Positions 35,124 through 43,886 of a stretch of DNA of 64,000 nucleotides are shown one piece after another. Every line of letters starts with the position of its first letter. Positions within the stretch are counted from its first letter, which is position 1. The stretch is from NCBI RefSeq assembly GCF_002814095.1, contig NZ_CP021913.1, positions 1,364,001 to 1,428,000 of the forward strand, given 5' to 3'. This DNA is from Sagittula sp. P11 (GTDB lineage Bacteria > Pseudomonadota > Alphaproteobacteria > Rhodobacterales > Rhodobacteraceae). Under the pieces are notes generated by a model. It ran no database searches, was not told the origin of the DNA, and saw only the letters and a program-made list of their open reading frames with translations. Made by a program: the position numbers and the translations under genes.

Positions 35124-36206
35124 TCACCCCGGCCGCTGCGGCAGCACCGCCACCGCCTCCCGCAACCGCCCGTCAGGCACCGTGTTGTCCCGCACCTTCG
35201 TGCGTTTCAGAAGCTTCCAGCCGTTGGTGATGTTGCGGCAGTGCCAGAACCAGGCATCCTTCGCGCGGAACCACGTCGGGAAAGGCAGCCGCTCCAGCCG
35301 GTGCTGGCGCCACTCGAACCCGCGCAACGGCCCCGAGGGCACCATGCACCACTTGTCGGGACAGGCCTGCGCCGGATCGTCGCGCCAGCCATGCGCCGCG
35401 TGGAACGGCACGCCCTCGAACCCCGGCTCCGGATGCACCCAGTAGCCCGGGAAGGCGACATAACCGAACCGGCTCGCCACCGCCCGGTCGAAGATCGACA
35501 CCTCCGACATCACCAGCTCGTCCAGGTCGCAGTTCAGCACCGCGCGGGCCTCCCACAGGAACCTGTGCCGCACCGCGTTCAGCACGCAGAACTGCAGGAA
35601 CAGCTCGGAGTTGGCGTAGGGCTTCCTGCCGCGCGGCCCGTAAGGCACGGAGGTCGAGAGCACCCGCGCCACCGGCACGCCGGTCGCCTCCAGCGCCGCC
35701 TGCACCGCCGCGCGCCCGTACTCCTCCGAGCCGTTGTCGACGAAAAGCACCGCGTCGGCGCCGTGGTGGATCATGTGGAAGCGCACCCAGTCCTCGATCC
35801 ACGCCGGGTCGTTGTCCTTCGACAGGGTGACCAGCACGTTGCGCCCGGCAAAACCCGCCTCCGGCCCGTGCACGGCGCTCTCCCCCCGCCAGCCGCCCAC
35901 CTCGACAGAGACGGCCGCGGGGCAGCGCGCAAACGGCAGCGAGATCACCGTGTGGCGGTCGTAGGTCCGGAACCGCGCCCGCACCGCCCGCCCGTCCAGC
36001 GCGAACCGCGCGCCGCGCAGGGCAGGCGCAAGGTTGTTCAGCCGCGGGCAGATCAGCCGCACCACCCCGTCGCGCCAAACCGCATCCAGCCACAGCGTGC
36101 GCGCGTCGAACCGCTCGAGGTAGTCGTCCTCCCAAAAGGATTCCTTCACCCGCGGCTGCCGTTCCAGCCCGCTACCGTCCAGCGTCAGGGTCGCGAAATC
36201 GGTCAA
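35124..36206 (-). CDS. glycosyltransferase family 2-like protein
   Basis: 360 residues. The C-terminal two thirds match cytosolic GT-A type transferases of the Glyco_tranf_2_4/GT92 kind: SKDNDPAWIEDWVRFHMIHHG, VLFVDNGSEEYG and the DXD-like LNCDLDELVM. The first 110 residues are a separate domain without a known motif. Donor and acceptor are unknown; a surface polysaccharide role is a guess. Start is TTG at 36206 with AGGGAG 7 bases upstream. It is alone on its strand, divergent from the metal transport operon. Confidence 0.78.
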   Translation of the reverse strand: MTDFATLTLDGSGLERQPRVKESFWEDDYLERFDARTLWLDAVWRDGVVRLICPRLNNLAPALRGARFALDGRAVRARFRTYDRHTVISLPFARCPAAVSVEVGGWRGESAVHGPEAGFAGRNVLVTLSKDNDPAWIEDWVRFHMIHHGADAVLFVDNGSEEYGRAAVQAALEATGVPVARVLSTSVPYGPRGRKPYANSELFLQFCVLNAVRHRFLWEARAVLNCDLDELVMSEVSIFDRAVASRFGYVAFPGYWVHPEPGFEGVPFHAAHGWRDDPAQACPDKWCMVPSGPLRGFEWRQHRLERLPFPTWFRAKDAWFWHCRNITNGWKLLKRTKVRDNTVPDGRLREAVAVLPQRPG

Positions 36207-36305
36207 GCGCCACTCCCTGTCCGGCCCTATCTCGTCCGGACCGGGCTTGGCATGGATCGTGCTGACCGTTCAAGCGACAACAATCGTGCCATCCCCGTCT
36301 TTTCT

Positions 36306-36356
36306 TGCGACTAAGTCGCATCAATATTGACTTCTTGCGAATGACTCTCATATTCA
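36306..36356 (+). promoter_or_regulatory. promoter and palindromic operators of the metal ABC operon
   Basis: TGCGAC-TAA-GTCGCA (36306-36320) is a perfect inverted repeat. TTGACT (36327-36332) and TATTCA (36351-36356) could be -35 and -10 boxes 18 bases apart. The spacer holds TTGCGAATGACTCTCA (36335-36350), which resembles Fur-family boxes. This would suit repression by a metal-bound Fur/Mur/Zur-type regulator. Confidence 0.5.
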
Positions 36357-36376
36357 ACCGGGAAAGGACAGCTTAC

Positions 36377-37336
36377 ATGACATTTACACGCCGGACCTTC
36401 CTTGGCGCCGCGGCCGCCCTTCCCCTCCTGCCGCGCAGGGGCCACGCCGCGCCGCCGCTCAGGGTCACCGCCACCACGGGCATGATCGCCGACACCGCGC
36501 GCAACGTGGCGGGCGGGCTGGCCGAGGTGACCGCGCTGATGGGCCCGGGCGTCGATCCGCACGGCTACCGCCAGACCCGCTCCGACATCGTCACCCTGAC
36601 CCGGGGCGACGTGGCGCTGCGCAACGGCCTCAACCTCGAAGCGCAGCTCGAGGACCTCTTCGAAACCCTGTCCAGCCGCGTGCCCGTGGTGCCGGTTGCC
36701 GAATCCGTCCCGGCAGAGGACATCCTGCACAACACGATCTACGAAGGCCGCCCGGACCCGCACGTCTGGATGGTGCCCCGCCACTGGCGGCACGCGGTCG
36801 GGGCGACCCGCGACGCGCTGACCGGCCTGCGTCCCGACCAGGCCGAGACATTCGCCGCCAACACCGACGCCTACCTCGCGGAGCTGGCCGGGCTCCAGTC
36901 CTACGCGGCAGAGGTGCTGGCCACCGTGCCGGAACCCGCCCGCGTCCTCGTCACCGCCCACGATGCCTTTGCCTACTTCGGGGCCGAATACGGTTTCGAG
37001 GTCCTGGGCATCCAGGGCATCTCCACCGAATCCGAGGCCGGCCTGCAGCGCATCGCCATGCTGGTCGACACGCTCGTGACGCGCGGCATCGGCGCGGTCT
37101 TCGTCGAAAGCTCGGTCTCCGACCGCAACGTGCGCGCGCTGATCGAAGGGGCCGCGTCGCGCGGCGCCGACGTTCGCATCGGCGGAGAGCTGTTCTCCGA
37201 CGCCATGGGCCAGCCCGGCACCTACGAGGGCACGTGGATCGGCATGATCGACCACAACGTGACCACGATCTGCAACGCGCTCGGCGGCACCGCCCCGGAC
37301 CGCGGCATGAACGGCACGCTCAATGCAGGGATCTGA
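36377..37336 (+). CDS. Mn/Zn ABC transporter substrate-binding protein
   Basis: 319-residue exported binding protein of cluster A-I. The N terminus TFTRRTFLGAAAALPLLP carries a twin-arginine-like signal. Likely metal ligands are the histidines in GVDPHGYRQ and RPDPHVWMV, a glutamate in GISTESEAG and an aspartate in ELFSDAMG; a His/His/Glu/Asp set is typical of manganese-type proteins such as PsaA, whereas ZnuA uses three histidines. GGAAAGGA precedes the ATG at 36377. Heads a four-gene operon (binding protein, ATPase, two permeases). Confidence 0.88.
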   Translation: MTFTRRTFLGAAAALPLLPRRGHAAPPLRVTATTGMIADTARNVAGGLAEVTALMGPGVDPHGYRQTRSDIVTLTRGDVALRNGLNLEAQLEDLFETLSSRVPVVPVAESVPAEDILHNTIYEGRPDPHVWMVPRHWRHAVGATRDALTGLRPDQAETFAANTDAYLAELAGLQSYAAEVLATVPEPARVLVTAHDAFAYFGAEYGFEVLGIQGISTESEAGLQRIAMLVDTLVTRGIGAVFVESSVSDRNVRALIEGAASRGADVRIGGELFSDAMGQPGTYEGTWIGMIDHNVTTICNALGGTAPDRGMNGTLNAGI

Positions 37337-37337
37337 A

Positions 37338-38162
37338 ATGCGCGGCCCCGACCTCGCCACATCCGCCGGACGCCCGGTGACCGAGGACCTCTCGGCGGCG
37401 CCGCTCGCCCTGCGCGGGCTGACCGTCTCCTATGGCGGCGAGCCGGTGATCTTCTCCATCGACATGACGCTGGCGCCCGGCACGATGACCGCGATCATCG
37501 GCCCCAACGGCGCGGGCAAGTCGACGTTGCTGAAGGCGGCGCTCGGGGTTATCAGGCCGCTCGCCGGCCGTGTCACCGCCTGGGGCGCCCCGCTCGAAGC
37601 GGCCCGCCACCGGATCGCCTACGTGCCGCAGCGCGCCTCCATCGACTGGGATTTCCCGACCACGGTCATGGACGTCGTTCTGATGGGCCTCTGGCGCGAA
37701 CTGGGCCTGCTGAAACGCACCCGCAAGCACCACCGCGACGCGGCGCTGGCCTGCCTCTCCCGCGTGGGGATGGAGGGTTTCGCCGACCGCCAGATCGGCC
37801 AGCTTTCGGGGGGCCAGCAGCAGCGGGTCTTCCTCGCGCGGGCGCTGGCGCAGAAGGCCGACCTCTACATGCTGGACGAACCCTTTGCGGGGGTAGACGC
37901 CGCCACCGAAAGCGCGATCATCACCGTCCTGCACGCGCTGCGCGACGAAGGGCGCACCGTGCTGTCGGTGCACCACGACCTCGCCACCGTGCCGCGCTAC
38001 TTCGACCGGGTCTTCCTGATCAACCGCCGCCGCATGGCCGAGGGACCCACAGCCACGACCTTCACCGAAAAGGCGCTGGCCTCCACCTACGGCGGGCGAC
38101 TGCCCGACCCGCGCCTGCATCAGGGCGGACCGGAGCGGACCGGCCTGCCGAACACCGCCTGA
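37338..38162 (+). CDS. Mn/Zn ABC transporter ATP-binding protein
   Basis: 274 residues with Walker A GPNGAGKST, signature LSGGQQQR, Walker B MLDEPFAGVD and the switch histidine in SVHHD. Provides energy for the adjacent permeases. The ATG at 37338, two bases after the upstream stop, has AGGGA at good spacing; an ATG at 37323 inside the binding-protein gene is the alternative. Confidence 0.92.
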   Translation: MRGPDLATSAGRPVTEDLSAAPLALRGLTVSYGGEPVIFSIDMTLAPGTMTAIIGPNGAGKSTLLKAALGVIRPLAGRVTAWGAPLEAARHRIAYVPQRASIDWDFPTTVMDVVLMGLWRELGLLKRTRKHHRDAALACLSRVGMEGFADRQIGQLSGGQQQRVFLARALAQKADLYMLDEPFAGVDAATESAIITVLHALRDEGRTVLSVHHDLATVPRYFDRVFLINRRRMAEGPTATTFTEKALASTYGGRLPDPRLHQGGPERTGLPNTA

Positions 38163-38210
38163 TCCGGACCCCGCTTCCCCGACACTGCCCAAAGGACACG
38201 ACCCCGCACC

Positions 38211-39413
38211 ATGCTTCTCGACGCGCTGACCCTGCAACTCGGCTACAACGCGACGCTGGTCGCGCTCGGCGCCGCCGCGCTGGGGCTGGCGGCGGGCACC
38301 GTCGGTGCCTTCCTCTTCCTGCGCCAGCGGGCGCTGGTCTCGGATGCGATCAGCCACGCAACCCTGCCCGGCCTCGCCTGCGCCTTCCTTCTGATGGTCG
38401 CCTTCGGCGGCGAGGGCCGCAACCTCGCCGGGCTGATGGCAGGCAGCGCCGTGTCCGCCTGGATCGGCCTTTGGCTCACGGCCTGGCTGACCCGCCGCAC
38501 CCGCCTCTCCGAGGACGCGGCCATCGGCGCCGTGCTCTCGGTCTTCTTCGGGCTGGGGGTGGTGCTGCTGACGGTGATCCAGACCATGTCCGCCGGACGG
38601 CAGGCCGGGCTCGAAAGCTTCCTGCTCGGCTCGACCGCGGGGATGCTGCAAAGCGACGCGCTGCTGATCGCCGCCGGGGGCGCGCTGACGCTGGCCGCCA
38701 CGCTGCTCCTGCGCCGCCCGCTCCTGATGATCGCCTTTGACGAAGGCTATGCCGCGCAGCGGGGCCTGAACGTGCCGGCCTTCGACATGGCGCTGATGAC
38801 GCTGGTGATGGCGGTGACCGTGACCGGGCTGAAGATCGTCGGGCTGATCCTGATCGTCGCCCTGCTCATCATCCCGCCCGTCGCCGCCCGCTTCTGGACC
38901 GACCGCGCGCCGCATGTGGCGATGCTGTCCGGGCTGATCGGCGGCGCGTCGGGCTATGCCGGGGCGGCGCTGTCGGCCACCGCACCGCAACTGCCCACCG
39001 GGCCGATCATCGTGCTGACCTCCTTCGCCCTCTTCACCCTGTCGCTGATCGCCGCACCGGGGCGCGGGGTGCTGGCCACCGTGGTGCGTCACCGCCGCCT
39101 GCAACGCCGGGTGCACCTGCGGCAGGGGCTTCTGGCGCTCGCCCACGGCCAGCCGGTCTACGAAGACCTCACCCGCCGCATGCTCCGCGCCAACGGCCTG
39201 CTGCGCGCCGACGGCGTCCCCACCGAGAGGGGCCGCGCCCGCGCCGCGCAGGAGGCCCTGGACGAGGCCCGCTGGCAGGCGCTGCGCCGCGCACCCCACC
39301 TGTCCGAACTCGCCGCACGCGACGACGGCCTGACCCGGATCGAGGACATCCTGACCCGCGACCAGATCGCCACGCTGGACACCCGCCTTGGCCCGAAGGG
39401 AACAGTGGCATGA
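38211..39413 (+). CDS. Mn/Zn ABC transporter permease with a C-terminal cytosolic extension
   Basis: 400 residues. The first 285 or so are a normal ABC-3 permease with the motif RQRALVSDAISHATLPG and about eight hydrophobic helices. The remaining 110 residues, after VRHRRLQRR, are soluble and Arg/Ala-rich (YEDLTRRMLRANGLLRADG, ALDEARWQALRR, LTRIEDILTRDQIATL) and look like a winged-helix domain of the DtxR-type seen fused to some metal permeases. It could sense metal or regulate transport. The stop overlaps a 39-codon frame. Confidence 0.86.
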   Translation: MLLDALTLQLGYNATLVALGAAALGLAAGTVGAFLFLRQRALVSDAISHATLPGLACAFLLMVAFGGEGRNLAGLMAGSAVSAWIGLWLTAWLTRRTRLSEDAAIGAVLSVFFGLGVVLLTVIQTMSAGRQAGLESFLLGSTAGMLQSDALLIAAGGALTLAATLLLRRPLLMIAFDEGYAAQRGLNVPAFDMALMTLVMAVTVTGLKIVGLILIVALLIIPPVAARFWTDRAPHVAMLSGLIGGASGYAGAALSATAPQLPTGPIIVLTSFALFTLSLIAAPGRGVLATVVRHRRLQRRVHLRQGLLALAHGQPVYEDLTRRMLRANGLLRADGVPTERGRARAAQEALDEARWQALRRAPHLSELAARDDGLTRIEDILTRDQIATLDTRLGPKGTVA

Positions 39414-39529
39414 CCGCCCTGCCCGATCCGATCCGAATCGCGAAGCCCGCACACGCCCCACAACCGGCGCAGCACACCCGCGTATCCCGCCGGGCGCCGC
39501 CCGCCCCTATCCCGGGGGGTGCGTCATGA
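39410..39529 (+). CDS. possible 39-codon ORF bridging the two permease genes
   Basis: The ATG overlaps the stop of the first permease (ATGA) and its own TGA overlaps the ATG of the second (ATGA). The product would be a Pro/Ala/Arg-rich 39-mer beginning MTALPDPIRIAK. The frame exactly fills the gap, so ribosomes could pass from one permease to the next without release. No family similarity; the peptide itself may have no function. Confidence 0.4.
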   Translation: MTALPDPIRIAKPAHAPQPAQHTRVSRRAPPAPIPGGAS

Positions 39530-40431
39530 ACCCCGAGTTCCTCGCCCTCTCCCTGCCGCCGATGCTGATCGGCACGCTGGCCGCGATGGCCTGCGCCCTG
39601 CCCGGCAACTTCCTGCTGCTGCGGCGGCAGGCGCTGATCGGCGACGCGATCTCGCACACCGTGCTGCCGGGAATCGTGGTCGCCTTCCTCGTGACCGGCA
39701 CGATCGCCGCCGTGCCGATGATGCTGGGTGCCGCCGGGGCAGCACTTGTCGCCGTGGTCCTGATCGAGGCCGTCCGGCGGCTTGGCCGGGTGGAACCCGG
39801 CGCGGCCATGGGTGTCGTCTTCACCGCGATGTTCGCCGGCGGCGTGCTGCTGCTGGAACAGACCGACACCGCGTCGGTGCACCTCGACGTGGAGCACGCG
39901 CTCTACGGCAACCTCGAAAGCCTGATCTGGCTCGACGGCTTTTCATGGAGCGCACTGACGGATCCCGCCGCGCTCGCCACGCTGCCGCCGGAACTGGGCC
40001 GCATGGCCGCGGCGCTCGCCGTGGTCTCGGTCGCGACATGGCTGTTCTGGCGGCCGCTGAAGCTCGCCACCTTCGACGAAGCCTTCGCCCGCACCCTCGG
40101 CCTGCCGGTGACGCTGATCTCGCTGGGCATCGTGACGATGGCGGCACTCGCGGCCGTGGCGGCCTTCGACGCCGTAGGCTCGATCATCGTGATCGCGATG
40201 TTCATCTGCCCCCCCGCCTGCGCCCGCCTGATGACCAACCGGCTGGAACGCCAGGTGGCCTGGTCCCTGGGTTTTGCCACACTCTCCGCCGTCCTGGGGT
40301 ATGTCCTGGCCGGGTACGGCCCCCTCTGGCTGGGCAGCTCTGCGTCGGTCTCTGCCGCCGGGATGATTGCCACGGTGTCAGGCGTACTGCTGGGGCTGAC
40401 CGCGCTCTTCGGCCCCCACCGCACGAACTGA
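39526..40431 (+). CDS. Mn/Zn ABC transporter permease
   Basis: 301 residues, ABC-3 family, with RQALIGDAISHTVLPGIV near the N terminus and about eight membrane helices; no soluble tail, unlike its partner. The ATG at 39526 has GGGGGG six bases upstream. The two permeases probably form a heterodimer as in SitC/SitD-type systems. Ends the operon; a repeat follows. Confidence 0.9.
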   Translation: MNPEFLALSLPPMLIGTLAAMACALPGNFLLLRRQALIGDAISHTVLPGIVVAFLVTGTIAAVPMMLGAAGAALVAVVLIEAVRRLGRVEPGAAMGVVFTAMFAGGVLLLEQTDTASVHLDVEHALYGNLESLIWLDGFSWSALTDPAALATLPPELGRMAAALAVVSVATWLFWRPLKLATFDEAFARTLGLPVTLISLGIVTMAALAAVAAFDAVGSIIVIAMFICPPACARLMTNRLERQVAWSLGFATLSAVLGYVLAGYGPLWLGSSASVSAAGMIATVSGVLLGLTALFGPHRTN

Positions 40432-40465
40432 GCGGTTTCGGATCGGCTGACGCCAATCCGACCGG

Positions 40466-40562
40466 CGGGGGGCTTTGCCCCCCGCACCCCCCAAGGTATT
40501 TGCACCAAGATGAAGGGGAAAGCGCGCCATGTCCTTCATCTTGGTCCAACTACCTGCTTTCC
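40466..40562. repeat. two CCAAGATGAA repeats facing each other
   Basis: First copy: GGGGGGCTTTGCCCCCC hairpin, then AAGGTATTTGCACCAAGATG and AAGGGG. Second, inverted: CCTTCATCTTGGTCCAACTACC-like arm. The 22-base arms around 40493-40514 and 40532-40553 match with about two or three mismatches and could form one long hairpin after the permease gene. Confidence 0.55.
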
Positions 40563-40620
40563 GGCCCCGGGCCTGGTCCGGCAGGCTGAATGACAAGGCA
40601 GCGGGTATCGACTCCAAAAG

Positions 40621-40635
40621 GAACAAAACATGAAC
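40621..40635 (+). promoter_or_regulatory. LexA (SOS) box of dnaE2
   Basis: GAAC-AAAACAT-GAAC is a perfect match to the alphaproteobacterial LexA operator GAAC-N7-GAAC and lies 13 bases before the dnaE2 start. It indicates repression by LexA and induction on DNA damage. Confidence 0.8.
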
Positions 40636-40648
40636 TAATCTGGCCGGC

Positions 40649-43600
40649 ATGTTCGCCGAGCTCTGCATCACGTCCAACTTCAGCTTCCTCACCGGTGCCT
40701 CGCATCCGGAGGAGTACGTGGAACGTGCCGCCTTTCTCGGCATCGAGGCGATTGCCATATGCGACGAGAACTCCGTCGCGGGGATCGTGCGGGCCCACAG
40801 CCAGGCGAAGGAGATCGCCTACCAGATCCGCGAGCGGGAGGAGATCGTCGCCCGCGACGGGCTGATCGGTCCGCCCGCGCCGCCGGGGGCCCCAGCGCCG
40901 CCCCGGGCGCCGGTCGACACGGTGCCGCGGGTGATTCCCGGCGCGCGGCTGGTGTTCCGCGAGGGCATCGAGATGACGGTGCTGGTCACTTCCCGGCAGG
41001 GCTGGGCGGATCTCTGCCGGGTGATCTCCGTCGGGCGGCAGCGGGCCGAAAAGGGCCGTTGCGACCTTTCCCTGGCCGACCTGCCCGAGGACATGGGCGG
41101 GTGGGAGGCCATTCTCCATCCGCCACGCGTCCCCGCGGTGACGGGCGGCGCGGGCGGGTGGCTGTCACAAGCGGAACAGCTGTCGCGCCGCCTTGCCCGG
41201 GCCTCCTCCGCCCCCTCCGACGGTATGGACGTGGGCGCCGCGCCGCATGACCCGGTCTCCCCGCCGGACGGCGCAGCCCTGTCCCCCGGGCGCCTGCACC
41301 TCGCGCTGGCGCCCCGCTACGACGGGCAGGATGCCCGCCGGTTCGATGCGCTGGCCCGGCTGGCGGCGCGGCTGGGCATCGACACCGTCGCCACCGCCCA
41401 GCCGATGATGCACCATGGCCGCCGCCGCCGTCTGGCCGACGTGCTGACCGCCATCCGCACCCGCCAGCGGGTCGACCGGCTGGGCCGTCACGCCCTGGCC
41501 AACGCGGAGCAGCGCCTGCGCTCCGGCGACGAGATGCGCCGCCTGCTCGGCCCCCACGCCGATGCCGTCACCCGCGCGGCCGAGCTGGCGCGGCGCTGCA
41601 CCTTCGACATCGCCTCCCTGCGCTACGAATACCCCTCCGAGATCACCGGGAGCGAGACCGCCAGCCAGCGGCTCTCCCGCCTCGCGCACGAGGGGCTGGC
41701 CTGGCGTTACCCGCAGGGCGCCCCCGACAAGGCCCGTGCCCAGCTCGACCATGAACTCGCCCTCATCGCGAAGCTGAAGTACGAGCCCTATTTCCTCACC
41801 GTCCGCGACATCGTGGCCTTCGCCCGCGAGCGCGGCATCCTCTGCCAGGGGCGCGGCTCGGCGGCCAATTCGATCACCTGCTACTGCCTCGGCGTGACCT
41901 CCGTCAGCCCCGAGATCGGCACCATGGTCTTCGAGCGATTCGTGTCGGAGGCCCGGGACGAGCCGCCCGACATCGATGTCGACTTCGAGCACGAGCGCCG
42001 CGAGGAGGTGATCCAGCACATCTACGAACGCTACGGCCGCCACCGCGCGGGTCTCTGCGCCACGGTCATCCATTACCGCGGCAAGCGCGCCATCCGCGAG
42101 GTCGGGCGCGCCATGGGCCTCAGCGAGGACACGCTGGGCGCGCTCTCCTCCCAGCTCTGGGGGTTCTTCTCCACCTCCGGGATGGAGGAGAAGCGGATGC
42201 GCGAGATCGGCCTCGACCCGACCGACCGCCGCCTGCAGCTGACGATGGAGCTGATCCACGAGATCATCGGCTTCCCCCGGCACCTCTCGCAGCACGTCGG
42301 CGGCTTCATCGTGACGGAGGGGCGGCTGGACGAACTGGTGCCGATCGAGAACGCCACGATGGAGGGGCGCACGGTGATCTGCTGGGACAAGGACGACATC
42401 GACGCGCTCGGCATCCTGAAGATCGACGTGCTGAGCCTCGGGATGCTGACCTGCATCCGCAAGGCCTTCGACCTGCTCAAGGCGCACCACGGCACCACGC
42501 ACACGCTGGCCACCCTGCCGCCCGAGGACCCGGAGGTCTACGACATGCTCTGCAAGGCCGACAGCCTCGGCGTCTTCCAGGTGGAAAGCCGGGCGCAGAT
42601 GAACTTCCTGCCCCGGATGCGGCCGCGCAACTTCTACGACCTCGTGATCGAGGTGGCGATCATCCGGCCCGGCCCGATCCAGGGCGACATGGTCCATCCC
42701 TACATCCGCCGCCGCAACGGCGAGGAGCGGGTGAGCTTCCCCTCCGACGCGCTGGGGGAGGTGCTGGGCAAGACGCTGGGGGTGCCGCTGTTCCAGGAAC
42801 AGGCGATGCAGATCGCGATCACCGGCGCGAACTTCACCCCGACGGAGGCCGACCGCCTGCGCCGGTCCCTCGCCACCTTCAAGAAGCACGGCTCGGTCAG
42901 CGAATTCCGCACGCGGTTCCTGAAGGGGATGCGCGACAACGGCTACGACGAGGAATTCGCCGAGCGCTGCTTCTCGCAGATCGAGGGGTTCGGGTCGTAC
43001 GGCTTCCCCGAAAGCCACGCCGCCAGCTTCGCGCTGCTGGTCTATGCCTCCGCCTGGCTGAAGTGCCACCACCCCGCGGTCTTCGCCTGCGCGCTGCTGA
43101 ACTCCCAGCCGATGGGGTTCTACGCCCCCGCGCAGATCGTGCGCGACGCCCGCGAACACGGCGTCACCGTGCGGCCCATCGACATCAATGCCAGCTACTG
43201 GGACAACGCGCTGGAACCCGACGGGCGGGGCGGGCTGGCGCTGCGGCTGGGCTTCCGCCAGATCAAGGGGCTGGGCGATGACGACGCCCAGTGGATCGCC
43301 CGCGCCCGCGGCAACGGCTACCGCACCGTGCGCGACGTCTGGCGGCGGGCGGGGCTGTCGCCCAAGGTGCTGGGCCGCCTCGCGGAGGCCGACGCCTTTG
43401 CCAGCATCGGGCTCAACCGCCGCGAGGCGCTGTGGGAGGCCCAGGCGCTGCACCGCGGCCCCGACCTGCCGCTCTTCGCCCGCGACATGGAGGGCGAGGC
43501 GATCCGCGAGGTCATGGCCGACCTGCCCCGCATGACCGAGGGCGAGGAGGTGGTGGAGGATTACGTCGCCATGCGCCTGTCGCTGCGCGCACATCCCGTG

Positions 43601-43822
43601 GCGCTGCTCAGGCACATCCTGACGCCGCCCGACGGGCGCGCCCCCGGCCCGATCTCCGGCCCCCTTTCCGGCCCCATCACCGGCTCGGCCAAACCCGCTC
43701 CCGAACACTCCCGCGACGCGCGGGAACAACTGGCGGCGGCGCGCGGACGGCACCCGCGGGACCTGCCCTCTCCGGTCACCCGCACCTGGGAAAGCCGCAA
43801 GGGCCGCACCGAGGACCGCTAG
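40649..43822 (+). CDS. dnaE2: error-prone DNA polymerase DnaE2 (ImuC), C terminus shortened
   Basis: 1057-residue C-family polymerase for damage-induced translesion synthesis. The N-terminal PHP domain starts FAELCITSNFSFLTGASHPE with the catalytic histidines partly lost, as usual for DnaE2; a Pro-rich insert lies at about 72-92; the polymerase aspartates are in PPDIDVDFEHERR near residue 440. After SLRAHPVALLRHIL (about 980) DnaE2 normally continues into an OB-fold domain; here there is a low-complexity stretch (PGPISGPLSGPITG) and a tail with GRHPRDLP. Usually the third gene of imuA-imuB-dnaE2, but here neither imuA nor imuB is adjacent and the gene has its own LexA box. Confidence 0.9.
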   Translation: MFAELCITSNFSFLTGASHPEEYVERAAFLGIEAIAICDENSVAGIVRAHSQAKEIAYQIREREEIVARDGLIGPPAPPGAPAPPRAPVDTVPRVIPGARLVFREGIEMTVLVTSRQGWADLCRVISVGRQRAEKGRCDLSLADLPEDMGGWEAILHPPRVPAVTGGAGGWLSQAEQLSRRLARASSAPSDGMDVGAAPHDPVSPPDGAALSPGRLHLALAPRYDGQDARRFDALARLAARLGIDTVATAQPMMHHGRRRRLADVLTAIRTRQRVDRLGRHALANAEQRLRSGDEMRRLLGPHADAVTRAAELARRCTFDIASLRYEYPSEITGSETASQRLSRLAHEGLAWRYPQGAPDKARAQLDHELALIAKLKYEPYFLTVRDIVAFARERGILCQGRGSAANSITCYCLGVTSVSPEIGTMVFERFVSEARDEPPDIDVDFEHERREEVIQHIYERYGRHRAGLCATVIHYRGKRAIREVGRAMGLSEDTLGALSSQLWGFFSTSGMEEKRMREIGLDPTDRRLQLTMELIHEIIGFPRHLSQHVGGFIVTEGRLDELVPIENATMEGRTVICWDKDDIDALGILKIDVLSLGMLTCIRKAFDLLKAHHGTTHTLATLPPEDPEVYDMLCKADSLGVFQVESRAQMNFLPRMRPRNFYDLVIEVAIIRPGPIQGDMVHPYIRRRNGEERVSFPSDALGEVLGKTLGVPLFQEQAMQIAITGANFTPTEADRLRRSLATFKKHGSVSEFRTRFLKGMRDNGYDEEFAERCFSQIEGFGSYGFPESHAASFALLVYASAWLKCHHPAVFACALLNSQPMGFYAPAQIVRDAREHGVTVRPIDINASYWDNALEPDGRGGLALRLGFRQIKGLGDDDAQWIARARGNGYRTVRDVWRRAGLSPKVLGRLAEADAFASIGLNRREALWEAQALHRGPDLPLFARDMEGEAIREVMADLPRMTEGEEVVEDYVAMRLSLRAHPVALLRHILTPPDGRAPGPISGPLSGPITGSAKPAPEHSRDAREQLAAARGRHPRDLPSPVTRTWESRKGRTEDR

Positions 43823-43886
43823 CCCCGTTGACGCCACGGCCCCGGCGCGCTTGGCTGGGCAGGCCCCCGGCAAAGGACGGACCCAC

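Noticed and set aside
43640-43822. Possible frameshift hiding the OB domain of dnaE2
   Set aside because: I read the other two frames of this stretch and neither contains OB-fold-like sequence, so a simple frameshift does not explain the short C terminus.
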